64,000 nucleotides of DNA from JBAIYU01 sp036763085 (GTDB lineage: Bacteria > Bacillota > Negativicutes > DSM-1736 > Dendrosporobacteraceae). Positions 50,973-59,042 of the stretch are shown here, piece by piece; the first letter of the stretch is position 1, and every line of letters begins with the position of its first letter. A model generated the notes under the pieces. That model did no database searches and had not been told where the DNA came from. It worked only from the letters and a program-made list of their open reading frames with translations. The stretch covers positions 248,001-312,000 of the forward strand of contig NZ_JBAIYU010000010.1 in assembly GCF_036763085.1 (NCBI RefSeq), read 5' to 3'. The position numbers and the translations under genes are program-made.

Positions 50973-51111
50973 CATTTCTAAATTTATTACTCGATTTAAA
51001 GACTTCAATAATGCAATTATTGGCTTAGCGAGGCTTACATATTTTTTCAGCCGTAGGTTAATAAATAATTTAGGTTCATCAAAATCATTCTAACTTAAAT
51101 CGGAGTACAAA

Positions 51112-51794
51112 ATGAGCATATTTGATCGATTAAGACGCAGAATTGAGGAAGAAGGCTTTGGACGAACAATAAAATATATAAGTTTGGTTGGATGGGATGA
51201 ATTCAAAACTAGAATAACTGATACCTTGCTTGACCTGAAATACAGCGGCCGCTTGCTAAAGGGTCATCTACCTACTGCATATAAGCATCTTGGCGCTAAT
51301 GATGTCTATCATACGGACTACGCTGCAATGCCGCATATCTTTAATCAGGTAACTATCAACCCACATGATGTATTAGTTGACGTTGGCTGCGGCAAAGGCA
51401 GAGTAATTAATTATTGGTTAAGCCAAGGGCATAGTAATAAAATTTATGGCCTCGAACTAGATCCGCTTGTCGCACAGGAAACGGCTGAACAATTCAAGCA
51501 CCGGTCTAATGTAACTATATTACACGGTGACGCAATTTCCCAGCAGATGGCACTATCTTTTATCTATACAATCCTTTTTCTCAGGAAAAATTCTCTACGT
51601 TCGAGTCACGCATTGCTGAATTATCCAGCTCCAAAGAAACAACGCTTGTGTATTACCGTCCTAAAAGCTTGAATGTATTTGATAGCAGCCGCTGGGGTAT
51701 ACAATTAATAGATTTCGAAAAAGACCTCGGTATTCGTCAATGGGGCAGAATAAACAAATATCATAACCTTGCCATTATTAAGCCAAGATGCTAG
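51112..51794 (+). pseudogene. SAM-dependent methyltransferase, interrupted by a frameshift
   Basis: Frame one (51112-51672) gives an N-terminal region and the SAM motif VLVDVGCGKGRVINYWL, ILHGDAIS. At about 51541-51549 the protein-like reading moves to another frame: ADGTIFYLYNPFS, STFESRIAELSSS, VYYRPKSLNVFD, ending NKYHNLAIIKPRC at 51794. A one-base loss in the CAGCAG stretch explains it. The whole would be ~227 residues, a normal size for class I methyltransferases. This is either a true lesion or a sequencing error. The target is unknown. Confidence 0.75.
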
Positions 51795-51807
51795 AGAAAT
51801 CAAAAAG

Positions 51808-51841
51808 GAAGGACAGCCTATTTTAAAGCTGCAGCCTTCCT
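51808..51841. terminator. Hairpin between methyltransferase and mgtC-like genes
   Basis: AAAGGAAGG/CCTTCCTTT outer stem, with a T run on the minus strand; it can serve both convergent genes. Confidence 0.55.
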
Positions 51842-51897
51842 TTGCTCATCTGTTAATATATGTACACCAATAAAAGAAGAAAAAATGCTGGAGTTTA

Positions 51898-52554
51898 TCA
51901 ACATTCGCGTCTTACTTCGATTACCCCGCTTACTCCTAAGATGCTGGCAATAGTATCCGGAACACTCCGATCGGGGGGAAGTTTTATTGCTAAAATAATA
52001 ACAAGCGGATCATGTTCTTCTATCTTCACATCAACTATGCTAATTCCATATTGACCTAAGACCGAACAGATTGAGCCAAGCTGACCTGGCTGATTAGCTG
52101 CTGTAACTGCTAAAGTAACGGTATCAATAGTACAGACCCGATGCTCAACTTTTGTTAAAACTGTAAGTGTGATAAATACTAGCGCTGTAGTAACGACAGC
52201 CGCTAAGTAGTAACCGCTGCCGACCGCTAATCCAACACCTGATACCACCCATAAACTTGCCGCAGTAGTTAAACCTCTTACGGTAAGTCCTTCTTTCATA
52301 ATACTTCCTGCGCCGAGAAAGCCGATACCGCTAACTACTTGTGCCGCAAGTCGGGCTGGATCGGCATTAGTAAGCCCCTCAACCGTTCCATAAATATTTA
52401 TTGAAAGAATCATAATAAGACAGGAGCCCATACTAACGAGAATGTGAGTTCTTAAACCCGCTGATTTATGACGAGCTTGCCGCTCATAGCCGATAATCCC
52501 ACCTAAAATACCAGCAGCCGCTATTCTGAGGGCTATATCTAAATCTCCAATCAC
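51898..52554 (-). CDS. MgtC/SapB-family membrane protein
   Basis: 218 residues: four to five N-terminal membrane helices (GGIIGYERQARHKSAGLRTH and SGIGFLGAGSIMKEGLTVRG are the family signature) and a C-terminal ACT-like domain (~145-218, AANQPGQLGSICSVLGQYG). MgtC proteins tune Mg2+ or phosphate homeostasis and can inhibit the F-type ATPase in pathogens; here the role is unknown. GTG start with AAAGGAGG. Single gene. Confidence 0.9.
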   Translation of the reverse strand: MIGDLDIALRIAAAGILGGIIGYERQARHKSAGLRTHILVSMGSCLIMILSINIYGTVEGLTNADPARLAAQVVSGIGFLGAGSIMKEGLTVRGLTTAASLWVVSGVGLAVGSGYYLAAVVTTALVFITLTVLTKVEHRVCTIDTVTLAVTAANQPGQLGSICSVLGQYGISIVDVKIEEHDPLVIILAIKLPPDRSVPDTIASILGVSGVIEVRREC

Positions 52555-52582
52555 GGTATGCCTCCTTTATGAATAAATGATT

Positions 52583-52662
52583 TAACCGCAGAGTTCGCGG
52601 AGGACGCAGAGTGGTTACAAAATTTCCTTAATAATAGATTAAAGGCGCGATATTTATCGCGC
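52583..52662. repeat. AACCGCAGAG repeat, copy 5 (half)
   Basis: AACCGCAGAGTTCGCGGAGG and the inner GCGCGATATTTATCGCGC are present; the second outer arm is missing. Confidence 0.75.
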
Positions 52663-52755
52663 TTAATAGTCTTACTCTATAATATACTAAATCTTTCGAC
52701 TAAATTCAACAAATCTAATATTTAAGCCCAAACTCAAAATGGCAATCAATTTTTA

Positions 52756-53214
52756 TTAAGGATTAATATTTTTCTTACCGCTGATGTTATCGATATTTAT
52801 CTCCACAACCGCACAACTATCAGCCATTTGCTCATTAACAATATGATATTTCTTACCTTCAGCATGTGCTTCCATTAGCGCATTCAAAACGGCTGCCTTC
52901 TGGGCCGAGCATTCGATTAATCTTGCCTTTCCGAATACCACAACTGAAGTATAGCGAGTTGAGCAGCTGCAAGGTTTTTCGCTAATTACTAGTTCGTTTA
53001 CTTGGCTAACTTCAAAGCAAACCTTTTCATTAGCCTTAATATTTTCAAGCTTATGGCCACTTTTAGCACAATGAAAATATATTTTATCATCATGATAAAC
53101 ATAATTTAAAGGTGTTATGTATGGCTGACCTTCACCACATGTTGCCAGTCGCCCTGTAATATTTGAGCCTAGAAAATTCTTAGCCTCTTCTTCACCCATC
53201 CAAACCATCGGCAC
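52756..53214 (-). CDS. Pyridoxamine 5'-phosphate oxidase-like flavoprotein
   Basis: About 152 residues of the split-barrel FMN-binding family (nitroimidazole-resistance-like branch): GRLATCGEGQPYITPLNYVY, KIYFHCAKSGHKLENIKAN and the C-terminal VVEINIDNISGK. It probably reduces nitro compounds or other electrophiles. Two starts are possible, GTG 53214 and ATG 53208; GGGAG is 10 bases before the first. The surface CSCSTRY cysteines are unusual. Single gene bracketed by repeats. Confidence 0.83.
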   Translation of the reverse strand: MPMVWMGEEEAKNFLGSNITGRLATCGEGQPYITPLNYVYHDDKIYFHCAKSGHKLENIKANEKVCFEVSQVNELVISEKPCSCSTRYTSVVVFGKARLIECSAQKAAVLNALMEAHAEGKKYHIVNEQMADSCAVVEINIDNISGKKNINP

Positions 53215-53307
53215 AATTATCACTCTCCCTTTATCTTTACTTAACATATTCTTTCCATATATAGAAAAATCCTACTAAGATTAGGACCAAAACGGGGGAA
53301 ATATAAT

Positions 53308-53421
53308 AACCGCAGAGTACGCAGAGTTCGCGAGGGTTACGTCAAAATCTCGCGCGATGTTATCGCTCAAAAAATAATAACTCACCGTTCCCTCTGCGTC
53401 CTCCGCGTACTCTGCGGTTAA
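53308..53421. repeat. AACCGCAGAG palindromic repeat, copy 6
   Basis: AACCGCAGAGTACGCAGAGT to CCGCGTACTCTGCGGTT, with CGCGATGTTATCGC in the middle. Confidence 0.87.
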
Positions 53422-53435
53422 AAAGTCGTCGTTTC

Positions 53436-54794
53436 CTATCCTTCGTTCTTTGCAAGCGCAAGTTTAGCCTGAATCATCAGCGCACATTCAAGGCGCTTTT
53501 TCTGCAGTTCACAACCTACCTTATAAGGCTGATCGATATTATCATTAAATAGTTGGGCATTGGCGTGGCAGCCACCGCTGCAATAGAAGCGCGCCCAGCA
53601 GTCACGGCATTCCGGTTTATTCAGCACATGCGCTTTGCGGAAACGCTCAGGCATTTCGTGCTTAGTTACACCCTCATAGATAGTACCAAGCAAATATTCC
53701 TCTCGCCCTACAAACTGATGGCAAGGATATAGATGTCCTTCAGGTGTTACAGCAAAGTATTCATGACCAGCCCCACATCCGCTTAAACGTTTAGCAACGC
53801 AAGGGCCATTATTTATATCAAGATTAAAATGGAAGAAATCAAAACCATTTCCTCTTAGTTTACGCTCAAGATACTCTACCGCAAGTTTCTCATATTGATC
53901 GAACAATATTGGCAAATGCTCGTCTTCCAGCGCATAATCGCAATCCTTGGCTACTACCGGCTCCACTGACAACTGGCTAAAGCCAAGATCAGCCATGGCG
54001 AGTACATCTTCGGCAAAATCTAAGTTATGGGCTGTAAAAGTACCGCGAAGATAGTAATTTTGGTCATTGCGAGACTTTATAGCTTTACGTACATTGGCGG
54101 CAACATCATCAAAGCTTCCGCTTCCATCAGCATATGGGCGCATATTGTCGTGAACCTCACGGCGACCGTCCATGCTAAGCACTAAGCTAATATTATTATC
54201 ATTTAAATATTGAATAGTTTTGTCATCCAAAAGCACGCCATTAGTTGTAAGCGTCAGTTTAAACACTTTCCCTGTCTCGACTTCACGGCGACGTACATAT
54301 TCCACAACATGCTTTACTGTATCCATATTCATCAGCGGTTCACCGCCGAAAAAGTCTAGCTCGCAATTACGGCGTTTACCACTGTTTTCAATAATAAAAT
54401 CGACGGCACGCTCACCGATTTCCTTAGGCATAAAACCACGGGTGTGACCGAAATCGCCTGTTCCTGCAAAACAATAATTACATCTTAAATTACAGTCATG
54501 AGCTATGTGCAAACAAAGTGACTTAACTAGTGGTTTGTCACTAAAAGTCGGCGGCACATCCAGCGTAGGTGCAAATAACTCTTCATTAGCCATAAGTTCA
54601 TGAAGTTCAGCCAACACTTCAACAACCTCAGCCTTATCATACTGTTCACTAAGAGCCTCTACAACCTTATCGTCATTACTGCCATCAAAGACATCCATTA
54701 TATCAAAAACCAACTTATCAACAACATGCACAGCCCCGCTGTTAACATCAAGCAATATATATAATCCGTTTAAATAAAACTTATGTATATTCAT
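53436..54794 (-). CDS. scfB: Thioether-forming SCIFF peptide maturase (radical SAM/SPASM)
   Basis: 452 residues. An N-terminal RRE-like peptide-binding region (~1-85), the radical-SAM CxxxCxxC site CNLRCNYC (~103-110) and a C-terminal SPASM domain with clustered cysteines (SGCGAGHEYF, GHLYPCHQF, CRDCWARFYCSGGC). It installs sulfur-to-carbon thioether links in the Cys-rich SCIFF peptide encoded 191 bases upstream. A hairpin and a palindromic repeat separate the two genes, so peptide and enzyme levels may differ. Confidence 0.96.
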   Translation of the reverse strand: MNIHKFYLNGLYILLDVNSGAVHVVDKLVFDIMDVFDGSNDDKVVEALSEQYDKAEVVEVLAELHELMANEELFAPTLDVPPTFSDKPLVKSLCLHIAHDCNLRCNYCFAGTGDFGHTRGFMPKEIGERAVDFIIENSGKRRNCELDFFGGEPLMNMDTVKHVVEYVRRREVETGKVFKLTLTTNGVLLDDKTIQYLNDNNISLVLSMDGRREVHDNMRPYADGSGSFDDVAANVRKAIKSRNDQNYYLRGTFTAHNLDFAEDVLAMADLGFSQLSVEPVVAKDCDYALEDEHLPILFDQYEKLAVEYLERKLRGNGFDFFHFNLDINNGPCVAKRLSGCGAGHEYFAVTPEGHLYPCHQFVGREEYLLGTIYEGVTKHEMPERFRKAHVLNKPECRDCWARFYCSGGCHANAQLFNDNIDQPYKVGCELQKKRLECALMIQAKLALAKNEG

Positions 54795-54831
54795 TAGTAA
54801 ACTTTCAACCTCTCAGTATTAAATATTAAAT

Positions 54832-54920
54832 AACCGCAAAGTCGCGAAGGACGCAAAGAAAACGCAAAATAATTTAAATTCATTTACAACCCTTTGTGTG
54901 CTTTGCGCTTTTGCGGTTAA
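54832..54920. repeat. AACCGCAGAG palindromic repeat family, copy 7
   Basis: AACCGCAAAGTCGCGAAGGA against TTGCGCTTTTGCGGTT. It lies between the SCIFF peptide gene and its maturase; the inner GCGCGAT hairpin is lost. Confidence 0.8.
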
Positions 54921-54945
54921 AAAAACGCCATTCCCCAACAAAATA

Positions 54946-54974
54946 AGCCCCTTGCCGGAATTCGGCAAGGGGCT
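54946..54974 (-). terminator. Hairpin after the SCIFF peptide gene
   Basis: AGCCCCTTGCCG-gaat-CGGCAAGGGGCT, then TTATTTTGTT on the minus strand, 11 bases after the stop. It may let the peptide message outnumber the maturase message. Confidence 0.75.
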
Positions 54975-54985
54975 ATCCTTGCGGC

Positions 54986-55126
54986 CTACTTCTGACAGAC
55001 CTGGTTGCCAACGGTGCATGATGTTTTACATGCCGACTGACAGGAAGCCTGGCACTCTCCGCAGCCACCAGTATGTACTGTGCTTTGCAGAGAAGCTTTA
55101 TTAACAGTAGTAATACGTTTTGCCAT
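54986..55126 (-). CDS. scfA: SCIFF ranthipeptide precursor (six cysteines in forty-five residues)
   Basis: 46 residues: MAKRITTVNKASLQSTVHTG, then GCGECQASCQSACKTSC, then TVGNQVCQK. The six cysteines are at 22, 25, 29, 33, 37 and 44, the invariant SCIFF spacing. GGAGG lies just upstream of ATG 55126. It is the substrate of the maturase at 53436-54794. SCIFF is one of the most conserved ribosomal peptides of Clostridia; the product's role is still debated. It is too short for most gene callers. Confidence 0.97.
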   Translation of the reverse strand: MAKRITTVNKASLQSTVHTGGCGECQASCQSACKTSCTVGNQVCQK

Positions 55127-55209
55127 GGTAATCCCTCCTTGCCGCAAAAAAGTTAAAAAGTTGCTTAGTTTATTTTAGCTTTTTTCCCGGCAGGAATCAA
55201 GTCAAATCA

Positions 55210-56271
55210 TTATTGCGGTACAAGAACTAGTTTAACCGGCAGGTTTGAAGCACCAGGCGGACTGAAAGTAAACCATAATGATTGTCCACCGTCAAATACT
55301 CCTAGTCTTTCAATATCTGTAATTTTGTTTTCGCCAAAGAATAAGCTGTTTGATGGTGTTTCAAGCGCAAATTCGTTTTGATGGCGATATTTCAATCCTA
55401 TTCCGCCCGCATATACGCCACCGCGCGGATTTAGATAGTATCCAATCTTGCCATTATATGTTGTCGGCAAGAACATTTTATAGACAATGCCATAATTACC
55501 ATAATTAATTACTTCACTGCCATCGGTCGCGTCAATGCCTGTAACATACCTATCAATGACATTATCAGCAAGAGTAACTACCGACATATTATCTTTTTGG
55601 CCGTTAAATACTTTCTGCCCAACAATCATCCGATCTTTTCCTTCAAAAGTTCCTCTCAGACGATGCTGATCTGCAGGCAGCACTTTAGCTTCTGCGGCAA
55701 ACTTCTCGATATCTTCATTTACCGGCATCATCATAACTTTTACGTTTACTGGCTTGTCGCTTATAAAATCATAGATACCATGCACAAGCTCATTAGGCTG
55801 GACAATCTTTTCACTAAGGCTAGTGTCCAAAATTCTGCTGCTTTGCTGATATACTTCAAGCAAATAGAGGTTATTTCCCTTTAAGTATTGCATTTGGGCG
55901 TCTTTACCCACTAATAAATAATCAAGATTCGGTCCGCCTAAACCAAAACGGGATACAGTTACATGAGCCGTCTCATTACCTTTGTTCTCTAGCAATACAA
56001 CAATTTTTTTAGGCTCTTTAGTATCGTTAACGTGATGGAAAAATAGACGCACATTACCACTGACCGTATCTTGGTATGTAATACCAATATCAGGCACCAT
56101 CTCTGGACTATCAGATAATAGCAGCTTTCCGCCGTATGATGAAGAAGTTACCGGCCATTCCGGCAAATCTAATACGTCCTTGCCCTGAAGTTTATATTCT
56201 GAAGCAAATACAGTTGAGCTGATTATCGAAGCCAGCAGTAAAACTGGCATAATTTTGCGCAGCCAATTCAT
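55210..56271 (-). CDS. Exported protein of unknown function
   Basis: 353 residues with a clear signal peptide (1-23, FAS-EYK). The mature part is beta-rich with many aromatic/Gly strands (GGKLLLSDSPEMV, NVRLFFHHVND, YGIVYKMFLPTTYNGKIGYYL, RGGVYAGGIG). I do not recognise the family; it may be a surface or periplasmic copper-amine-oxidase-like or adhesin-type beta protein. AAGGGGG precedes ATG. It lies between the SCIFF system and nrfA, on the same strand as both but with its own leader. Confidence 0.65.
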   Translation of the reverse strand: MNWLRKIMPVLLLASIISSTVFASEYKLQGKDVLDLPEWPVTSSSYGGKLLLSDSPEMVPDIGITYQDTVSGNVRLFFHHVNDTKEPKKIVVLLENKGNETAHVTVSRFGLGGPNLDYLLVGKDAQMQYLKGNNLYLLEVYQQSSRILDTSLSEKIVQPNELVHGIYDFISDKPVNVKVMMMPVNEDIEKFAAEAKVLPADQHRLRGTFEGKDRMIVGQKVFNGQKDNMSVVTLADNVIDRYVTGIDATDGSEVINYGNYGIVYKMFLPTTYNGKIGYYLNPRGGVYAGGIGLKYRHQNEFALETPSNSLFFGENKITDIERLGVFDGGQSLWFTFSPPGASNLPVKLVLVPQ

Positions 56272-56361
56272 AGTTATTACCCCCTTTTTACATGCTACAT
56301 TATAACAACCATAGTCTGGTATGTAAATGTAAGATGTTTACAGGGGTAGTATACACTAACG

Positions 56362-56397
56362 TAAAACACCCCTTTCCGTTAGGATAGGGGTGTTTTC
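56362..56397 (-). terminator. Terminator of the nrf operon
   Basis: AAAACACCCCTATCC/GGAAAGGGGTGTTTT, a near-perfect stem directly after nrfA. Confidence 0.8.
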
Positions 56398-56398
56398 T

Positions 56399-57682
56399 CT
56401 ATAGCGTATTTGTACCAGCGGCTCGATTAGCTGCATTAATGGCTTGGTTTGCTAAATCAATTGATTGCCCAAGCGTGTGAAGTTCCTGCACTGAGTTATG
56501 GAATCCTTGACTATTTGCTGCTGCAACATAATCCCAATACCATTGTGCTTGACGCAGCAACTCCCTCGCCTTATTGAGCTCAGTTTGATTTACTGCAGGT
56601 ACTGCTGCTGCCTTCGCTATGGCTTCATGACCGCGTGCTACAGTCAGTCCGGCTGTATGCTGCAGCTGCCAGGTATTATCTTGAATAGCTTTCGTCTGAT
56701 TATACAGCTGATCAGACGTTTGGTTATGGCATGGCAGACAAGATTCATTAATGTTTTTCAATGGGCTGGTGACCCAGTGAGATGTATACTTTTGACCGCT
56801 GCTTCGCATGTATGGCATATGACAGTCAGAACAAGATACACCTGACTTGCCATGAGTACCATTAGACCATTCCTCATAATCGGGATGCTGAGCCTTAAGC
56901 ACAGGTGTCTGCGAATCGGGGTGAATGAAGTCCTGCGCAAAGCCGTTAGGTTTGTCCGCATAATATTGATACATTTCCTGTGGCGTATAGCCCTTGTCCC
57001 AAGGGAAAACAACCTTAGTGCTGCCTGGTTCAAAATAATACTCAGAATGACATTGTCCACAAACATAACTACGCATCTCCTGGCGGCTGGCTTTTGTTAC
57101 GTCTACACCCTTTCGAGACATAGCCTCAATAAAACCAGGCTGAGTGACCCTTAAATTCATGTTTGCGGGGTCATGACAATTAGCACAACTTACCGGATGT
57201 TTTGACTTTTCAATCAGTTCGCTTAACGGTTTATTAGCATATACCCAGCCCATTTCGTTATAGAATTGCTCAACTGCAGGTGTTTTACATGTTATGCAAG
57301 CACCTTTACTAGCCGGGCTTATGCGCTTGGAGTGAAGCAGGTCTTCAATAGAGTATGGGTGACCGCGATCTTCTGTATAGTCTTTACTGAAAGGATTGCC
57401 TTTGAAATTAGTATATATTTCATTTTGCCTTTCAGCTTTCTGTACATTAACACTTCCGCCATATCCTGTTGGTGAAGGAGCCGTTTCTTTATTTTTTAGA
57501 TAACTCTGATATTCAAGAGGATAGTACTTCCCCCATACTGCTGGATCATATTCTCCAGCGGGGATTGCGGTAAGCTTGATTGTTGATGGTGGTTTTAATG
57601 CCCATACCCTAACAACTACAAAACCAAAAAACACTACAAGAGTACCTAAAAATACTGCTAGAAATTTTTGTTTTCTACTCAA
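56399..57682 (-). CDS. nrfA: Ammonia-forming cytochrome c nitrite reductase NrfA
   Basis: 427 residues, N-terminal membrane anchor/signal (~7-28) and five haem sites. Haem 1, the catalytic haem, has the Lys-ligated CITCK motif; the others are CANCH, CGQCH, CSDCH and CLPCH. YYFEPGSTKVVFPW and KYTSHWVTSPL carry the active-site Tyr and His. It reduces nitrite to ammonia outside the cytoplasmic membrane. The start is TTG, 8 bases inside nrfH, with GGAGGAG upstream. The catalytic CxxCK haem normally needs a dedicated lyase in System I; here only CcsBA is seen. Confidence 0.96.
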   Translation of the reverse strand: MSRKQKFLAVFLGTLVVFFGFVVVRVWALKPPSTIKLTAIPAGEYDPAVWGKYYPLEYQSYLKNKETAPSPTGYGGSVNVQKAERQNEIYTNFKGNPFSKDYTEDRGHPYSIEDLLHSKRISPASKGACITCKTPAVEQFYNEMGWVYANKPLSELIEKSKHPVSCANCHDPANMNLRVTQPGFIEAMSRKGVDVTKASRQEMRSYVCGQCHSEYYFEPGSTKVVFPWDKGYTPQEMYQYYADKPNGFAQDFIHPDSQTPVLKAQHPDYEEWSNGTHGKSGVSCSDCHMPYMRSSGQKYTSHWVTSPLKNINESCLPCHNQTSDQLYNQTKAIQDNTWQLQHTAGLTVARGHEAIAKAAAVPAVNQTELNKARELLRQAQWYWDYVAAANSQGFHNSVQELHTLGQSIDLANQAINAANRAAGTNTL

Positions 57683-58160
57683 CTTTCACTCCTCCTTCAC
57701 TGCCACCGCGTCCATGCGGCAAACCGCGATGACAGCTGATGCAGCTTGTATCACCATGGGATAAGAATGTGTTTTTAACAACATAAGCGTGGCAGCGCAG
57801 ACAATTTTTATTAGCTATTTGTTCGGCTGTTTCGGTGAACTCAATGGTATTAGGATAATCTCTAAGAACTTCGTGATAAGTATGTCTCATACCATTCTCA
57901 CCTTTTACATAAAGCTTGGAAAAAATATTATCCTGAGGCAAATGACAGTCACCACAAGTAAATTGCTGATGACTTGATACTTGCCAGGTGTTATATACGT
58001 GCTGCATAGAATGACAGCTTCCGCAAAAGGATGGTTTATCAGCATATGAAAGCCCAGCGCCGAATAGCAGCATACCAATTACTGCTCCACAGAACCCTAA
58101 AAATATTAGTTTTAATGCATTGGCTGACCAAAATCCGTTCTTGTCCAATAAAATCACCAT
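57675..58160 (-). CDS. nrfH: NrfH quinol-oxidising tetrahaem cytochrome c
   Basis: About 161 residues, one membrane helix (LKLIFLGFCGAVIGMLLFGA) and four haem motifs: CGSCH, CGDCH, CLRCH and CISCH. It draws electrons from menaquinol and passes them to NrfA. Candidate starts are ATG 58160 and TTG 58148; GGTGA lies close to the TTG. The end overlaps nrfA by 8 bases. Confidence 0.94.
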   Translation of the reverse strand: MVILLDKNGFWSANALKLIFLGFCGAVIGMLLFGAGLSYADKPSFCGSCHSMQHVYNTWQVSSHQQFTCGDCHLPQDNIFSKLYVKGENGMRHTYHEVLRDYPNTIEFTETAEQIANKNCLRCHAYVVKNTFLSHGDTSCISCHRGLPHGRGGSEGGVKVE

Positions 58161-58216
58161 CCTGCCTACTGCAATAAAGTGAGACCATTCAGCCAAATTC
58201 ACATGGCGACAAAATA

Positions 58217-59041
58217 TTATCTTGATAAAGCATAACTATGTAACCCAGGCAGCAGCAAGTTGACACCAATAAAGGTAAACAGCACAGCAGCGAAACCAGC
58301 AACAGCCCAATTCATTGCTTTTTTCCCCTTCCACCCTAAGGCCGTTCGGCCATGCAAATATACTGCATATATAATCCAGGTAATGAGCGACCAAGTTTCC
58401 TTAGGATCCCAGCGCCAATAATCACCCCAGGCATACTCAGCCCAAATAGCGCCTGTAATGATCAATAAGGTGAGAAAAGGGACGGCAAATGTAATAGCTT
58501 GGTGTACCAGCTTATCGATTGTTTCCAATGAGGGTAACAGTAAATTTAAAGCATTTGCATGACTATCATCTTCCAGCTTACTTTTCCATAAATACATAAC
58601 AGCTAATGCAAATGACACAGCTAATGCACCGTAGGCTATAACCGCTGTTGCTACATGAGCCATCAGCCAATTACTCTTTAAGGCAGGCATTAGCGGTCTT
58701 ACTTCTTGCTGAAATAGCGCAAATATACCTGTCAAAACAAAGGCCACCGGTAGAATAAACGCCCCTATAGTGTTGTTCTTGTACCTTGATTCAACATATA
58801 GGTGAAAAAGAATTATTCCCCAAACAAATGCCATGCCGAACTCGTACATATTAGCAAACGGCAGTCTGCCGGCAGCACCAGTCCTAACGACCAAAGCCAA
58901 TGTGTTAGAGACAAAGCCGCTAATAACAGCTATTCTCGCATACCGTACCAATGTTTTGTTTTCTAAAGCTACATAAGCAATATACAAACCACAAGCAGCA
59001 AAATAACAGAAAAAGGCTGCTAAAAACAACTGACTATCCAT
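58217..59041 (-). CDS. ccsA: Cytochrome c synthase subunit CcsA (ResC-like)
   Basis: 274 residues and eight or so membrane helices with the tryptophan-rich haem-handling loop WAEYAWGDYWRWDPKETWSL. With CcsB it forms the System II haem transporter and lyase. It is followed after 57-70 bases by nrfH, so the operon makes both the cytochromes and their maturation machine. Confidence 0.95.
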   Translation of the reverse strand: MDSQLFLAAFFCYFAACGLYIAYVALENKTLVRYARIAVISGFVSNTLALVVRTGAAGRLPFANMYEFGMAFVWGIILFHLYVESRYKNNTIGAFILPVAFVLTGIFALFQQEVRPLMPALKSNWLMAHVATAVIAYGALAVSFALAVMYLWKSKLEDDSHANALNLLLPSLETIDKLVHQAITFAVPFLTLLIITGAIWAEYAWGDYWRWDPKETWSLITWIIYAVYLHGRTALGWKGKKAMNWAVAGFAAVLFTFIGVNLLLPGLHSYALSR

Positions 59042-59042
59042 A

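Noticed and set aside
54898..55104. 68-codon plus-strand frame
   Set aside because: It is antisense to the SCIFF peptide gene and crosses a hairpin and a repeat.
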